NCBI GenBank assembly: GCA_959026725.1
Contig: CAUFMG010000001.1
Span: forward strand, 247,910 to 311,909
DNA length: 64,000 nt
From: an uncultured Collinsella sp.
GTDB taxonomy: Bacteria > Actinomycetota > Coriobacteriia > Coriobacteriales > Coriobacteriaceae
Reading direction: 5' to 3'
In this document: piece by piece, positions 47,313 to 56,763 of the stretch
Position numbering within the stretch: the stretch's first letter is position 1
Layout of the letters: each line of letters begins with the position of its first letter
Made by a program: the position numbers and the translations under genes
The notes under the pieces: generated by a model
What the model saw: the letters and a program-made list of their open reading frames with translations, nothing else
Told to the model about the DNA's origin: nothing
The model's database searches: none

Positions 47313-50300
47313 ATGGCGAACACCCAGAACTATATTAACCACCTGCTGCAGAACACCGGCATTACGCCGGCGTGCAGTGAAGAAGAGCGCCTGGCTGCCG
47401 AGGATATCGCTCAGATTTTCCGCAACCACGGCTTTGACCCCGAGGTGCAGGAATTTAATGCTCCCGCGCCCAGCAGGTTGGCGTTTGCCGTTACCGGTAT
47501 TCTCGCATTTGCCGGCGCCCTGCTGATGGGCATCGGTGGCGGTATCGGCTTGGTCGGCACCTTGCTGGCCATTGTCGGTGCCGTGCTCTACGTGCTCGAG
47601 CGCACGGGGCATCCCGTGGTTTCGCGCCTGGGAAAGACCGGTGTGAGTCAAAATGTCATCGCCTATCACAAGGCCTCGGGCCCGCTTGCGTCTCCGCGCA
47701 ACCGCCCGGTCGTCGTGGTGGCCCACTATGATTCCCCCCGCGCCGAGCTCCTTGCTCGCGAGCCCTACGCTCCGTATCGCGCGCTCATCGCCAAACTCCT
47801 GCCTGTCGCCACGATCGCGCCCGCGGCTGTCGCCATCCTGCGTATCCTGCCGCTTCCCGGCGTGCTCAAGGTGCTGCTGTGGGTTGTCGCGATTCTGGCC
47901 TCCCTTGTGGCACTGGCCAACGCCGCCAATATCATCTCCAACCGTTTTGTGCTTCCCTACACGTCTGGCGCGGTGTGCAACAAGTCCTCTGTTGCCGCCA
48001 TGCTCGGTGTCATGGACAACGTTGCCCCCTATCAGGGCGAAAACGAGTTCCCCGACGACATTCCGTTCGATACCTATTTTGGCGAGCAGAAGCGTCGCGC
48101 CGAGGAAATGGCGCGCGCGGCGGCGGAGTATGCCGCGGCCCAGCAGCAAAACGACTACGGCAACACCATCGAGTACGAAGAGCCTACCTACGCCGAGGAC
48201 GAGTTCGGTCAGCCGATTGCTCCCGACGCTCAAACCGAGCCCGAACAGGGCGAGGCTTTTGACGAGCAGATTGAGGGCTTTGAGGGTGCGTCTGCCGACG
48301 AGACGCTGATTGGCGCCATCGTGCCCGAGGATCAGAATCAGGCTGTCCAGGCCGAAGAGTTCAATGACGAGGTTCCCGCTGCTGAGCCGGCGGAGGAGCC
48401 TGCCGCGGCCGAGCCCGAGCCCAAGCTCTATCGCAACGCCGCCGGCAACATTCGCTTTGGTTCGGATGCCATCCGTGCACTCGGAATGCTTCCCGAGTCC
48501 TGCACGCTCGATTACGAGGAGGGCGAGGAGCCGACGTTTGAGCCCGAGTCTGCGCCCGTTGTCACTGCGGATGATGAGTCTGCCGCGGTTACCGCTGCCG
48601 TTGCCGAGCCCGAGGCGGTGTCCGCGATCGATCCCGCGGCAGGACTGGACATTTTGGCTCCCGCCGCGCCGGCGCAAGACGTTGCGGACGAGTCTGACGA
48701 CGATTACGTTGAACAGCCGAGGCGCGTGTCTTACGAGAGCGATACTGATTTCTCTGCCGAGATTCCCGCGGCAACGCCCCATGCCGATATTGCATCCGCG
48801 TTCTCTTCGATTGGCGCCAGCGCTTCCAGCTTCTTTAAGGGTGCGCTTGCAAAGGGCAGGAAATTTGTCGACGATTTCGAGGAGAAGCGCGCTGCCGCAC
48901 GCGAGGCTGCCGAGCAGGAGGCTATCGCTCAGCAGCAGGCAGCCGAGGCGGCACGTGAGCGCACGGCGCAAGAGTTCGAGCAGAACGAGGCTATGCAGTC
49001 CGGGCCCGTCGACGCTGCCGAAGCTACGACGTCCTTTGAGTCCCAGCAACCGACGTCAGCGGATGTTGTTGAGGCGACGACGTCTTTCGAGGCTCAGCAG
49101 CACGTCGATAGCACCATGTCGTTTGATGCCGCGCAGTTCGATTCCACGATAACGTTTGAAAAGCAAGGCACCGCAATTGCCGAGCCCCTTCCTGTTTCCG
49201 ATGAACAGGGCGACGCGGCAGACGATGACGAGCCCATTGATGCTGCCGAAATCCAAGATGCTGCCGAGGACGAGTCCGTCGAGGCCAACTCTGACGAAGA
49301 GCAATACGCGGCAGCCGATCAAGGTGATTCGACCGAGGTCGAGCAGGAGGAAGTGCCTGCGGTTTCCGAGACTCCCGAGACGGATGAGTCGAGGCCTTAC
49401 TCCACGCAGATTTTCACCATGCCGACCCCGAGTGGTTCCGGTGCCACGGTTGCCAATGTCGCTCCCACCCAGGACGAAACGGTCGATTCCCTTATGGCCC
49501 AGATTTCCCCCCAGGCATCGCCGCGTCCGCAGATGAATGTTCCCGATCCGGCGTCGGCACCGTCGCCTGCACCTTCCTCGTCTCCGCTGGCTTCGGTCCC
49601 CGATCCGTCGCTGCCGTCTATGAAGCAGGCAAACGTTGCGTCTCGCACGTCGCTGTTCGACCTTCCCGATCCCTCTGCCCAGGTCAACGACCCCTTTGCT
49701 ACTGCCCAGGGTCCCGAACCCACATCGGCACCCGTTGCGCCTTCTATGCCCGTTGCGTCGGGCGCGCAGCCGATCGAGACCATTTCGGCTCCCGCTCCGG
49801 CGGCACCCAAGTCTCGCAAACGCGGCCTGGGTGGCCTGTTCGGTCGTAAAAGGAAAAACGAGCAGGACAGCATGAGTGATTGGCTGGGCGTCGAAGACGA
49901 TTACGATGCCAAGAAGTCCGGTCGCGGTATCGGTTCGTGGGATAACTTCGAGGACGATAACGATGGCTGGAAGGGCGGCGCTACGTCTTCCGATGGCGCT
50001 TCTTCCGAAGATATGCTCTCGGCTGTCGCCTCTATGGGCGATGATGAGCTGCTCGGTCACGATATCTGGTTTGTGGCAACGGGCGCCTCGGATTGTGATG
50101 GCGCCGGCATGAAGGCCTTCTTGGCTTCGCATCGCGATAAGCTCCGCGGCGTATTCTTCATCAATCTTGAATCCGTCGGCGCCGGTAGGCTTTCGGTTGT
50201 GACGGTCGAGGGCGAACAACAACTGCTCAAGGGCGATCGCCGCATCATGAACCTGGTCAGCAAGGTCTGCAAGTCGTTCCATGTCGATTGTGGCGCGCTC

Positions 50301-50489
50301 GAGATGCCCTATGCCAAGACCGATGCCTATGCCGCGCTCGAGGCGAGCCGCCGAGCCCTTACCATCGCCGGCGTGGACGGCACGCGTCTGGCTTGCGCTC
50401 GTACCGAGGACGACCTGCCCCACAATGTCAACCCGACGAACATTGCTACGGTATCCGAGGTCGTGACCGAGGTTATCCGCCGTTCGTAG
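47313..50489 (+). CDS. Membrane M28-like peptidase with a very large disordered insert
   Basis: 1058 residues in three parts. Residues 1-240: a short soluble start, two membrane segments (55-95), the first half of an M28 fold with VVVVAHYDS (His138, Asp140), two further membrane segments (160-205) and GAVCNKSSVAAML. Residues about 240-905: Glu/Ala/Pro/Ser-rich, apparently disordered. Residues 910-1058: the second half of the fold (DIWFVATGASDCDGAGMK, FINLESVG, DDLPHNVNP). The bridging Asp of M28 (expected in the GAVCN segment) and the catalytic Glu pair (GASD instead of GAEE) look replaced, so it may be a non-catalytic relative. ATG at 47313 with GGAG upstream. Confidence 0.75.
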   Translation: MANTQNYINHLLQNTGITPACSEEERLAAEDIAQIFRNHGFDPEVQEFNAPAPSRLAFAVTGILAFAGALLMGIGGGIGLVGTLLAIVGAVLYVLERTGHPVVSRLGKTGVSQNVIAYHKASGPLASPRNRPVVVVAHYDSPRAELLAREPYAPYRALIAKLLPVATIAPAAVAILRILPLPGVLKVLLWVVAILASLVALANAANIISNRFVLPYTSGAVCNKSSVAAMLGVMDNVAPYQGENEFPDDIPFDTYFGEQKRRAEEMARAAAEYAAAQQQNDYGNTIEYEEPTYAEDEFGQPIAPDAQTEPEQGEAFDEQIEGFEGASADETLIGAIVPEDQNQAVQAEEFNDEVPAAEPAEEPAAAEPEPKLYRNAAGNIRFGSDAIRALGMLPESCTLDYEEGEEPTFEPESAPVVTADDESAAVTAAVAEPEAVSAIDPAAGLDILAPAAPAQDVADESDDDYVEQPRRVSYESDTDFSAEIPAATPHADIASAFSSIGASASSFFKGALAKGRKFVDDFEEKRAAAREAAEQEAIAQQQAAEAARERTAQEFEQNEAMQSGPVDAAEATTSFESQQPTSADVVEATTSFEAQQHVDSTMSFDAAQFDSTITFEKQGTAIAEPLPVSDEQGDAADDDEPIDAAEIQDAAEDESVEANSDEEQYAAADQGDSTEVEQEEVPAVSETPETDESRPYSTQIFTMPTPSGSGATVANVAPTQDETVDSLMAQISPQASPRPQMNVPDPASAPSPAPSSSPLASVPDPSLPSMKQANVASRTSLFDLPDPSAQVNDPFATAQGPEPTSAPVAPSMPVASGAQPIETISAPAPAAPKSRKRGLGGLFGRKRKNEQDSMSDWLGVEDDYDAKKSGRGIGSWDNFEDDNDGWKGGATSSDGASSEDMLSAVASMGDDELLGHDIWFVATGASDCDGAGMKAFLASHRDKLRGVFFINLESVGAGRLSVVTVEGEQQLLKGDRRIMNLVSKVCKSFHVDCGALEMPYAKTDAYAALEASRRALTIAGVDGTRLACARTEDDLPHNVNPTNIATVSEVVTEVIRRS

Positions 50490-50510
50490 ACGGAGCTCTA
50501 AGGAGTCAAC

Positions 50511-50729
50511 GTGTTTTCGTATATTAAGCGCCATTGGCCTGTCTACGTGATTTTGACCTTGATTGCCATTGCGTTAGGATTTGGGGCTGCCTACATCGTG
50601 GGCGCAAAGGGCTCGACCCCCGCCTCCGCAATCAGCGAAGAGGTGGAGCAAGAACAGAGTACGGGTGCTGATGGGATTCCTGAGTCCGAGCAAGCAATCG
50701 TTGATGGTGGATCTTCGTCTGCAGAGTAG
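50511..50729 (+). CDS. Small single-pass membrane protein
   Basis: 72 residues: one membrane helix (about 10-31, VYVILTLIAIALGFGAAYIVG) and an acidic Ser/Glu-rich tail. GTG start with AAGGAG upstream, 21 bases after the M28-like gene, so co-transcribed with it. No function recognised. A strong terminator follows. Confidence 0.7.
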   Translation: MFSYIKRHWPVYVILTLIAIALGFGAAYIVGAKGSTPASAISEEVEQEQSTGADGIPESEQAIVDGGSSSAE

Positions 50730-50751
50730 ATACGGCGATTTACACGATTGA

Positions 50752-50788
50752 AAGCGGGTGAGCCAGGGGACTGGCTCGCCCGCTTTTT
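50752..50788 (+). terminator. Terminator after the small membrane protein
   Basis: AAGCGGGTGAGCCAG and CTGGCTCGCCCGCTT pair with one G-T pair, followed by TTTTT. It lies eight bases from the stop of the convergent adhesin gene and probably serves both. Confidence 0.92.
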
Positions 50789-50795
50789 GATCGCG

Positions 50796-53700
50796 CTAGC
50801 GCTTCTTTGGGATCGACCTAAGGCGAGCGAACCATAGGGCTGCGGCACCCGAGGTCAGGAGCGCGGTGATGCAAGCGGCGATGGGAACTGCTCCTGTTGC
50901 CGGTAGGTCCTGCGGTAGGGTACAGCGTTGAATGACACAGTCCTCGTCATGTGACTCAAGTTTATCGCCGCCGCCGTTGCGGCAAAGACCGACGCGTGCG
51001 CTGTTGGTGAGTGCAGTTTGGGGCGTATAAGCCGACGTTGCCTGCATGTGCACGACTGCGCCCCGAGCGTCTGTGCCAAGGATTGCTTTGGCATCGTCAA
51101 GGTCGTCGTGCTCATCTTTGAGATCATCGCGGGTCCAAGAATCCGCATCGCTTCGAGTCGTAAAGTCGGCGGCTACCGCACCGTATTCAATTCGAATGCC
51201 CGTTACGACGGTATTGGGTGTAAGGTCGAGCTCTTCCGCCTCGAGTGTGGTGGATTCCGTGGTCGAGACATCCGCCTTCCAGAGGCGCCAGCCGTCGTAA
51301 TCGACGAGGCGACAGTCCTCACCAAGGCTCTCTTTTACTTCGTCGGACTCAAGCCAAGGATTTTCGTGCCCATCGTCAAGTGTCGCGTTTGCCGGCTCAC
51401 CGACGTCTGTCGAGTCCAACGGCGTCGTGCGATACCATACGTTGCACAGACCGTTGAGGTCGCCGATGGCGACGGGGGTTTCAATTGAGATGAATCTCGC
51501 TGTGCCGTCTTTGGCGCACTCAAGATCATCGGTAATCGTAAACTCATCAACCCAAGTAGCGGAATCGTTTCGAGCATCGATGGTATAGGAGAAAAGCCCA
51601 TCACTATTGGTTTGCGTCGTGGCGCGGTTTTTACCATCGCCGTTAGCCAACAGGCCCTTTTCGATAGGTTGGACAAGTTCCTGACGCTTGTCGACCTGTC
51701 CCTTGATCTCGATGGGCGCATCCTTCATCGCGACGGATTGGACTTCTCCCGTATCCTTTATTTCAAACGTTATCTCCTCGGCAAGGTCGTAGGTCCGCGG
51801 GGACATCATTTCGCGCAACGAGTAGGTGCCGGGTGCAAGATGTTCGACGCGGTGTGGCTTGTCGGATGAGGTCCAGGAGTCCATTTCGGTTTTATCGGGA
51901 CCATATAAGGTGAGCTGTGCGCCTTCCACTTCCTGCTCGCCGCTTGCATCGACCTTGGAGATATCAACCTTGGTGTAATCGTCGGATACGTTAAGCCGTG
52001 CTTCTACAACGGGTGTTTTCTGGTCGGCATAAGTAAGGTCGACAATATGGGTTGTTCGATCGAGCAAGAACCCTGCCGGCGCTTGAGTCTCGACAACCTC
52101 GTAGCGTGCGGTGCCAGGTCCCAGCGGGAGGTTGTCCGCGCGTGCTTCTCCAGTTTCATCCGTCGTGACGGTAGCGACAGTCTCACCGTCGAGCGCGGCA
52201 ATGCTACCGTCGGGGCGCACGATATCACCCGAGGCACGGATCTCAAAGACGGCGCCCGCGAGGCTGCTGCCGTCTATGGCATCGGTTTTAACGATCCTGA
52301 TGTTTCCGGTCGCGGCGTGGTCATAATACGAGGCGATTGCAACGGGCGTTAGGTTCATGTCGGCGGGTATGTTTACCTCGATCTCTTCGCCGACAAGATA
52401 GGGCTCTTTGGCCGAGGTTTCGCGTACATAATAGGTGCCCGGCATGAGCGATTCGGGCAGTGTGACGGTGCCGGTCGCGTCAGTCGTAAAGGTGTCCATT
52501 ACGTTATGTGCTGGATACCAGCAAGTTTGTGAGACAGGTTCGTGATTGCTGTCGAGGAGTTGGAAGGTGAATCCGGCTAGGGGAACAGAAGCGCCTGTTT
52601 GGGCATCGCGTTTTACAATCTGGAGATGCGTCGACAGAGCGTGGTTGTCCACGATATATTGAAGCTCGGCGCCGTCGGAAATCTGATTGGCCTCGACGGT
52701 CCATTCCCCCGCACGTTTAAAACCCTCGGGGACGGTTTCCGGAACCTCACGAACCGTGTAGCCGGCGCGGTCGTATGGGACGGCTCCGTGGACACCGGAT
52801 GGTCGCTTGCCTGTGCCAAACCATGCTTCGGGCTGGTCTTTGGTGGAGGCAAAGCCATAGATGTTTGTAGTCAATGTGCCAACAGCCTGCTGAGAGCTGT
52901 TACTGACAACCTCAAAGACAACATCTCCTGCCGGCTGCTCCAGGCCGGATTGATCGCTATTGCCGTAGTCCTTGAATTTTGAAATCTCAAGGTCAAACGC
53001 AATGGGGATATCGGAAACGCGAGATTCGATCTCGACCACGCCTGAATCGCCGAGTTGGTCGGCTCCAACGGTGTAAGACCAACTGTCACCGGAGGGCAAA
53101 TAGCCCTCGGGCGCCTTCGATTCATAGATGGTAAAGGTTCCCAGGGGGACATCGGTGAGGGTAGCTCGACCGCTTTCATCGGTCCTGAGAGTTTGTGTCC
53201 ATCCAGGGGTTGATTGCGATACGCACACGAATTCTGCTCCTGCGAGCGAAGCCCCAACTTGGGGGCCTGCATTCGTTGCGGCGTCGAGCTTTACAATGCG
53301 CAAGGTAATGGTGCCGGGTTGTTCATCAATGGTGACGTATCCGCCGTTATCCGTCGTGGTAAAGGCAATGCGATCGTGCAGGGGGATATAACCAGCTGGC
53401 GCTGTTGTCTCAACTAGGTAGTATGCCGTGTTGGGTAGGAGTGTTGCCTGCGCTCGACCGTTGCTGTCCATCTGGACGGTGGCGACACGCGCGCCGCTGG
53501 CGCTCTCAAAAACATCGAATGTTGCCCCGTCAAACTGATAAGTATTGTTTCCGCTGGTAATGGCAGCGTTTGCAGACTGCTTTTGGAAGGAAACAGAGAC
53601 CGCCGGCAGCACATAGAGTATGTCTTGACGTTTGCTGCCGCCCGATACGGTTCCTATATAGCGCCGCGCGCGGTGCGGAGCGGCTTTGATGCTTCCTGAT

Positions 53701-54227
53701 TTTGCGCTGTCGTGGAGCCACCGCGCTGCCGCCACGACTTCATTGTCGGCGGTAAAGTGCCCACTCTTGGTTTTGCCCTGAGCGGTCGTGTAGGAGTAGG
53801 TGCCGTCGACATGGGTAGTGCCGTTGAGCATCCATACGGCAAGCTGGGTGGCGGCGCGGGCGCGATCGGGTGAAAGATGGTAACCGCCAAACGACGTGGC
53901 GGTAGGATATCCGTGACAAACGATTGCCGCGAACTCGTCGTCGAGCCACACCCAGCCTTGATCAAAGTTGAGCCATGGGCCGCCCGGCTTGGTGGGGCCG
54001 GGGCGCTCCTGGTTCATACAGTAGGCAATTGAGGCGTCTTGAGCTTCATACTTGCCGATGAAGAAGGGCCCACAATCATCGCTAATAGTGCGGAAGCCGA
54101 GCTGGTCGTAGCCATCGACGGCAAATGCGGCTCCCGGTGCCAGGCAGCCGAAAAGCAGGAAGAGGAGCAGGAGCAGCGGACCTGTTGCGATTGCGCTGTG
54201 GACAGAGTGCGTGGGTGCGTTGGACAT
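50796..54227 (-). CDS. LPXTG-anchored adhesin with thioester domain and SpaA-type repeats
   Basis: 1143-residue surface protein. A signal peptide (1-36) is followed by a Cys-Gln thioester domain (Cys70 in AYCMN, Gln128 in ATQLAVW), which in Gram-positive adhesins forms covalent bonds to host surfaces. At least five SpaA/Cna-B-like beta domains then run from about 205 to 850 (DSNGRAQATLLPNTAYYLVETTAPAGY, DESGRATLTDVPLGTFTIYESKAPEGYLP in outline), each probably with an internal isopeptide bond. A further beta domain, LPATG at about 1108, a membrane segment and the tail PKKR complete it. AAGGAG precedes the ATG. No sortase gene is adjacent, so anchoring depends on a housekeeping sortase. Confidence 0.92.
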   Translation of the reverse strand: MSNAPTHSVHSAIATGPLLLLLFLLFGCLAPGAAFAVDGYDQLGFRTISDDCGPFFIGKYEAQDASIAYCMNQERPGPTKPGGPWLNFDQGWVWLDDEFAAIVCHGYPTATSFGGYHLSPDRARAATQLAVWMLNGTTHVDGTYSYTTAQGKTKSGHFTADNEVVAAARWLHDSAKSGSIKAAPHRARRYIGTVSGGSKRQDILYVLPAVSVSFQKQSANAAITSGNNTYQFDGATFDVFESASGARVATVQMDSNGRAQATLLPNTAYYLVETTAPAGYIPLHDRIAFTTTDNGGYVTIDEQPGTITLRIVKLDAATNAGPQVGASLAGAEFVCVSQSTPGWTQTLRTDESGRATLTDVPLGTFTIYESKAPEGYLPSGDSWSYTVGADQLGDSGVVEIESRVSDIPIAFDLEISKFKDYGNSDQSGLEQPAGDVVFEVVSNSSQQAVGTLTTNIYGFASTKDQPEAWFGTGKRPSGVHGAVPYDRAGYTVREVPETVPEGFKRAGEWTVEANQISDGAELQYIVDNHALSTHLQIVKRDAQTGASVPLAGFTFQLLDSNHEPVSQTCWYPAHNVMDTFTTDATGTVTLPESLMPGTYYVRETSAKEPYLVGEEIEVNIPADMNLTPVAIASYYDHAATGNIRIVKTDAIDGSSLAGAVFEIRASGDIVRPDGSIAALDGETVATVTTDETGEARADNLPLGPGTARYEVVETQAPAGFLLDRTTHIVDLTYADQKTPVVEARLNVSDDYTKVDISKVDASGEQEVEGAQLTLYGPDKTEMDSWTSSDKPHRVEHLAPGTYSLREMMSPRTYDLAEEITFEIKDTGEVQSVAMKDAPIEIKGQVDKRQELVQPIEKGLLANGDGKNRATTQTNSDGLFSYTIDARNDSATWVDEFTITDDLECAKDGTARFISIETPVAIGDLNGLCNVWYRTTPLDSTDVGEPANATLDDGHENPWLESDEVKESLGEDCRLVDYDGWRLWKADVSTTESTTLEAEELDLTPNTVVTGIRIEYGAVAADFTTRSDADSWTRDDLKDEHDDLDDAKAILGTDARGAVVHMQATSAYTPQTALTNSARVGLCRNGGGDKLESHDEDCVIQRCTLPQDLPATGAVPIAACITALLTSGAAALWFARLRSIPKKR

Positions 54228-54481
54228 GGCTGCTCCTTATCCCTCGTGCGCCGCACGGGGAGGCTGCGACGCGTAGGATGAGGCTACCCCCGAGGTTCAT
54301 GCGGGTAAGTACCGGAGCCTGACCAAAAGCTTGCCCAATTCCTGACAAATTGAGCTCAAATACAACAATCAAGCAAAAGCGCAGGTAGAAGATAAGGTGA
54401 ACAGGAAGTCAAAGGTCCTCGTCTCCACAATTGACGCGATTTTCAAACGAATCTCCACAGCTAAAACAAGCATCGCCACCC
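54228..54481. other. Adhesin upstream region
   Basis: About 250 bases holding the leader and promoter of the adhesin on the minus strand. AT-rich around 54340-54440. No gene is apparent and I could not choose one promoter with confidence. Confidence 0.4.
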
Positions 54482-54511
54482 TTGTATCGAACAAGACAAC
54501 CGCGTTATACT
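54482..54511 (+). promoter_or_regulatory. Promoter of tRNA-Gly
   Basis: TTGTAT (54482-54487) and TATACT (54506-54511), 18 bases apart, end 13 bases before the tRNA. Confidence 0.7.
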
Positions 54512-54524
54512 ATCCCCCACATAT

Positions 54525-54599
54525 GCGGGCATCGCCAAGTGGTAAGGCATCAGCTTCCCAAGCTGACACTCGCGGGTTCGAGTCCCGTTGCCCGCTCCA
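54525..54599 (+). tRNA. tRNA-Gly (anticodon CCC)
   Basis: 75 bases with encoded CCA. The anticodon stem-loop CAGCTTCCCAAGCTG gives CCC, reading GGG. Acceptor GCGGGCA/TGCCCGC. The 3' end is copied in degenerate form twice downstream. Confidence 0.96.
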
Positions 54600-54611
54600 G
54601 TAAAAAGCACA

Positions 54612-54644
54612 AGCACGGCAGCGTTACGTTGCCGTGCTTTTTAC
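54612..54644 (+). terminator. Terminator after tRNA-Gly
   Basis: AGCACGGCA and TGCCGTGCT around GCGTTACGT, followed by TTTTA. Confidence 0.88.
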
Positions 54645-54650
54645 TACCAA

Positions 54651-54925
54651 GCGCCGGGACTCGAACCCGCCAGGGTGCGAGCGTTAAGCAAACGCGAAGC
54701 GTTTGTAGCGAGCAGGCGAAGGCGCCGACAGGCGCCTGAAGCCGGTGCGTATTTGCGAAGCAAATACGCAGACGTCCCATTGCCCGCTCTACCGGGCACG
54801 GGAGACATGGGGACGGCTAATTCAACAAAGTCTTCCCCTTCGGCTTCGTGAAGCTGAGGGGCTCGCCTGAAGCCGGTGCGTATTTGCGAAGCAAATGCGC
54901 GGATGTCCCCATGCCCGCTCCAATT
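54651..54925. repeat. Mini-hairpin repeat block behind tRNA-Gly
   Basis: Starts with a T-arm-like GGACTCGAACCCG, then a series of tight hairpins: CAAACGC-GAA-GCGTTTG (54689-54705), GGCGCC-GACA-GGCGCC (54721-54736), and GCGTATTTGC-GAA-GCAAATACGC (54747-54769) with a one-mismatch repeat at 54878-54900. Units 54734-54789 and 54865-54921 are direct repeats, each ending in a copy of the tRNA-Gly 3' end (TGCCCGCTC). No gene. Confidence 0.8.
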
Positions 54926-55024
54926 CCAAAATGTTAGGTTAATGCCTGCTGCCCATACTCGCACCCGCGCACGGTACAATGGTTAAGTTACGACCAACGT
55001 GCCAATAACCAAAAAGGAGCCGCT

Positions 55025-56371
55025 ATGATCGATCGCTATACCCGCCCGGAGATGGGACATATCTTCTCCCTCGAGAACAAGTATGCCATTTGGCAGGAGA
55101 TCGAGGTTCTGGCCTGCGAGGCCCAGGCGGAGCTCGGCAAGATCGGCATTTCTAAAGACGAAGCCCAGTGGATCCGCGACCATGCCAACTTTGAGAAGGC
55201 GAAGGTCGATGAGATCGAGGAGGTCACGCGCCACGATGTCATCGCCTTCCTGACCAACATGAAGGAATATATCGACGCCGATGTTCCCGAGGGCGAGCCC
55301 AAGCCTAGTCGCTGGGTTCACTACGGTATGACCAGCTCCGACCTGGGTGATACTGCTCTGTGCTATCAGCTTACTCAGGCGTGTGACCTGATTATCGAGG
55401 ACGTCAAGAAGCTCGGCGAGATTTGCAAGCGTCGCGCCTTTGAGGAGCGCAACACGCTCTGTGCCGGCCGCACTCATGGCATCCACGCCGAGCCGATGAC
55501 CTTCGGCATGAAGTTTGGCTCTTGGGCCTGGGAGCTCAAGCGCGATCTGGATCGTCTTGAGGACGCCCGCAAGAATGTTGCCTTCGGTGCCATCTCGGGC
55601 GCTGTCGGCACGTACAGCTCCATCGAGCCGTTTGTCGAGGAGTACGTCTGCGAGCACCTGGGCCTGGTTCACGACCCGCTGTCCACGCAGGTTATCAGCC
55701 GCGACCATCACGCCTATCTCGCCGGCGTTCTCGCCACCACCGCAGCCACCTGCGAGCGCATCGCTACCGAGGTTCGCAATCTACAGAAGACCGATACGCT
55801 CGAGGCCGAGGAGCCGTTCCGTAAGGGCCAAAAGGGCAGCTCAGCCATGCCGCACAAGCGCAACCCCATCACCATGGAGAAAGTCTGCGGTCTGTCGCGC
55901 GTCGTGAAGTCCAACGCCCAGGTTGCCTTCGATAACGTCGCCCTGTGGCACGAGCGTGACATTTCGCACTCCTCTGCCGAGCGCGTCGCCCAGGCCGACA
56001 GCTTCATCGCCCTCGACCACATGTTCCAGTGCCTCATCCGCGTTATCGACGGCCTGCAGCTGTATCCCGCTCGCATGATGGCCAACCTCAACAAGACGCG
56101 CGGCCTCATCTTCTCCTCCAAGGTGCTGCTCGCCCTCGTCGACACGGGCATCACCCGCGAGGACGCGTACGCCATTGTGCAGGAGAACGCCATGGCAACC
56201 TGGCACGAGGTACAGGATTGTGTCTCCGGCCCCACCTTTAAGGAGCGTCTCGAGGCCGACCCGCGCTGCACCGTCAGCCAGGAGAAGCTCGACGAGATCT
56301 TTGATCCATGGGACTTCCTCACCCGTATCGACACGGTCTTTGATCGTCTGGAGCAGCTGAGCTTCGAGTAG
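55025..56371 (+). CDS. purB: Adenylosuccinate lyase
   Basis: Splits SAICAR and adenylosuccinate, the steps after PurC and PurA. 448 residues with HYGMTSSDLGDTA, GRTHGIHAEPMTFG and the family signature KGSSAMPHKRNPI containing the catalytic Ser loop. AAGGAG precedes the ATG. It stands alone between the tRNA-Gly repeats and a terminator. Confidence 0.97.
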   Translation: MIDRYTRPEMGHIFSLENKYAIWQEIEVLACEAQAELGKIGISKDEAQWIRDHANFEKAKVDEIEEVTRHDVIAFLTNMKEYIDADVPEGEPKPSRWVHYGMTSSDLGDTALCYQLTQACDLIIEDVKKLGEICKRRAFEERNTLCAGRTHGIHAEPMTFGMKFGSWAWELKRDLDRLEDARKNVAFGAISGAVGTYSSIEPFVEEYVCEHLGLVHDPLSTQVISRDHHAYLAGVLATTAATCERIATEVRNLQKTDTLEAEEPFRKGQKGSSAMPHKRNPITMEKVCGLSRVVKSNAQVAFDNVALWHERDISHSSAERVAQADSFIALDHMFQCLIRVIDGLQLYPARMMANLNKTRGLIFSSKVLLALVDTGITREDAYAIVQENAMATWHEVQDCVSGPTFKERLEADPRCTVSQEKLDEIFDPWDFLTRIDTVFDRLEQLSFE

Positions 56372-56397
56372 GTTCGGGCATAACGTTAGCTTTTTAG

Positions 56398-56434
56398 GGC
56401 GCTTTGCTGGTAATGTGTGTTGCCGGCAAAGCGC
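56398..56434 (+). terminator. Terminator after purB
   Basis: GGCGCTTTGCTGG and CCGGCAAAGCGCC pair around 11 bases. Only a weak T-rich end follows (TCGTTGCATTT). Confidence 0.7.
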
Positions 56435-56499
56435 CTCGTTGCATTTAGGGAAAGACGGGGATAATAGTCGTCTCGAATAACATTCTGAGAGGGGATCGC

Positions 56500-56763
56500 A
56501 TGATTTCGTTTGATTACAAGCCTCAGGGCGTGTGTGCTCGCAATATTCACCTTGACCTTTCCGATGACGGCAACAAGGTGATAGGCGTTGAGTTTACCGG
56601 TGGCTGCGACGGCAATCTCAAGGCAATCTCCAAGCTGGTCGAGGGCGCTCCTGCCGATCGCGTAATCGAGGTTCTCGCCGGTAATACCTGCGGTATGAAA
56701 AAGACCTCCTGCGCCGACCAGCTTACGCGCGCCATCGAGGCCGCTCGCGCCGAGATCGCCTAA
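56500..56763 (+). CDS. TSCPD-domain protein (TIGR03905 type)
   Basis: 87-residue protein with the TSCPD core NTCGMKKTSCADQLTRAI in the last third and VEFTGGCDGNLKAISKLVEG before it, matching the small stand-alone TSCPD family. The three Cys suggest metal or redox chemistry; the function is not established. Its stop overlaps the start of the next gene as TAATG, so the two are translationally coupled. Confidence 0.85.
   Translation: MISFDYKPQGVCARNIHLDLSDDGNKVIGVEFTGGCDGNLKAISKLVEGAPADRVIEVLAGNTCGMKKTSCADQLTRAIEAARAEIA

Noticed and set aside
47262..50534. Minus-strand frames of 595 and 492 codons opposite the M28-like gene
   Set aside because: Arg/Leu/Gly-rich shadows of the low-complexity insert.
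54550..54979. Short frames over tRNA-Gly and its trailing repeats
   Set aside because: They translate tRNA and hairpin repeats.
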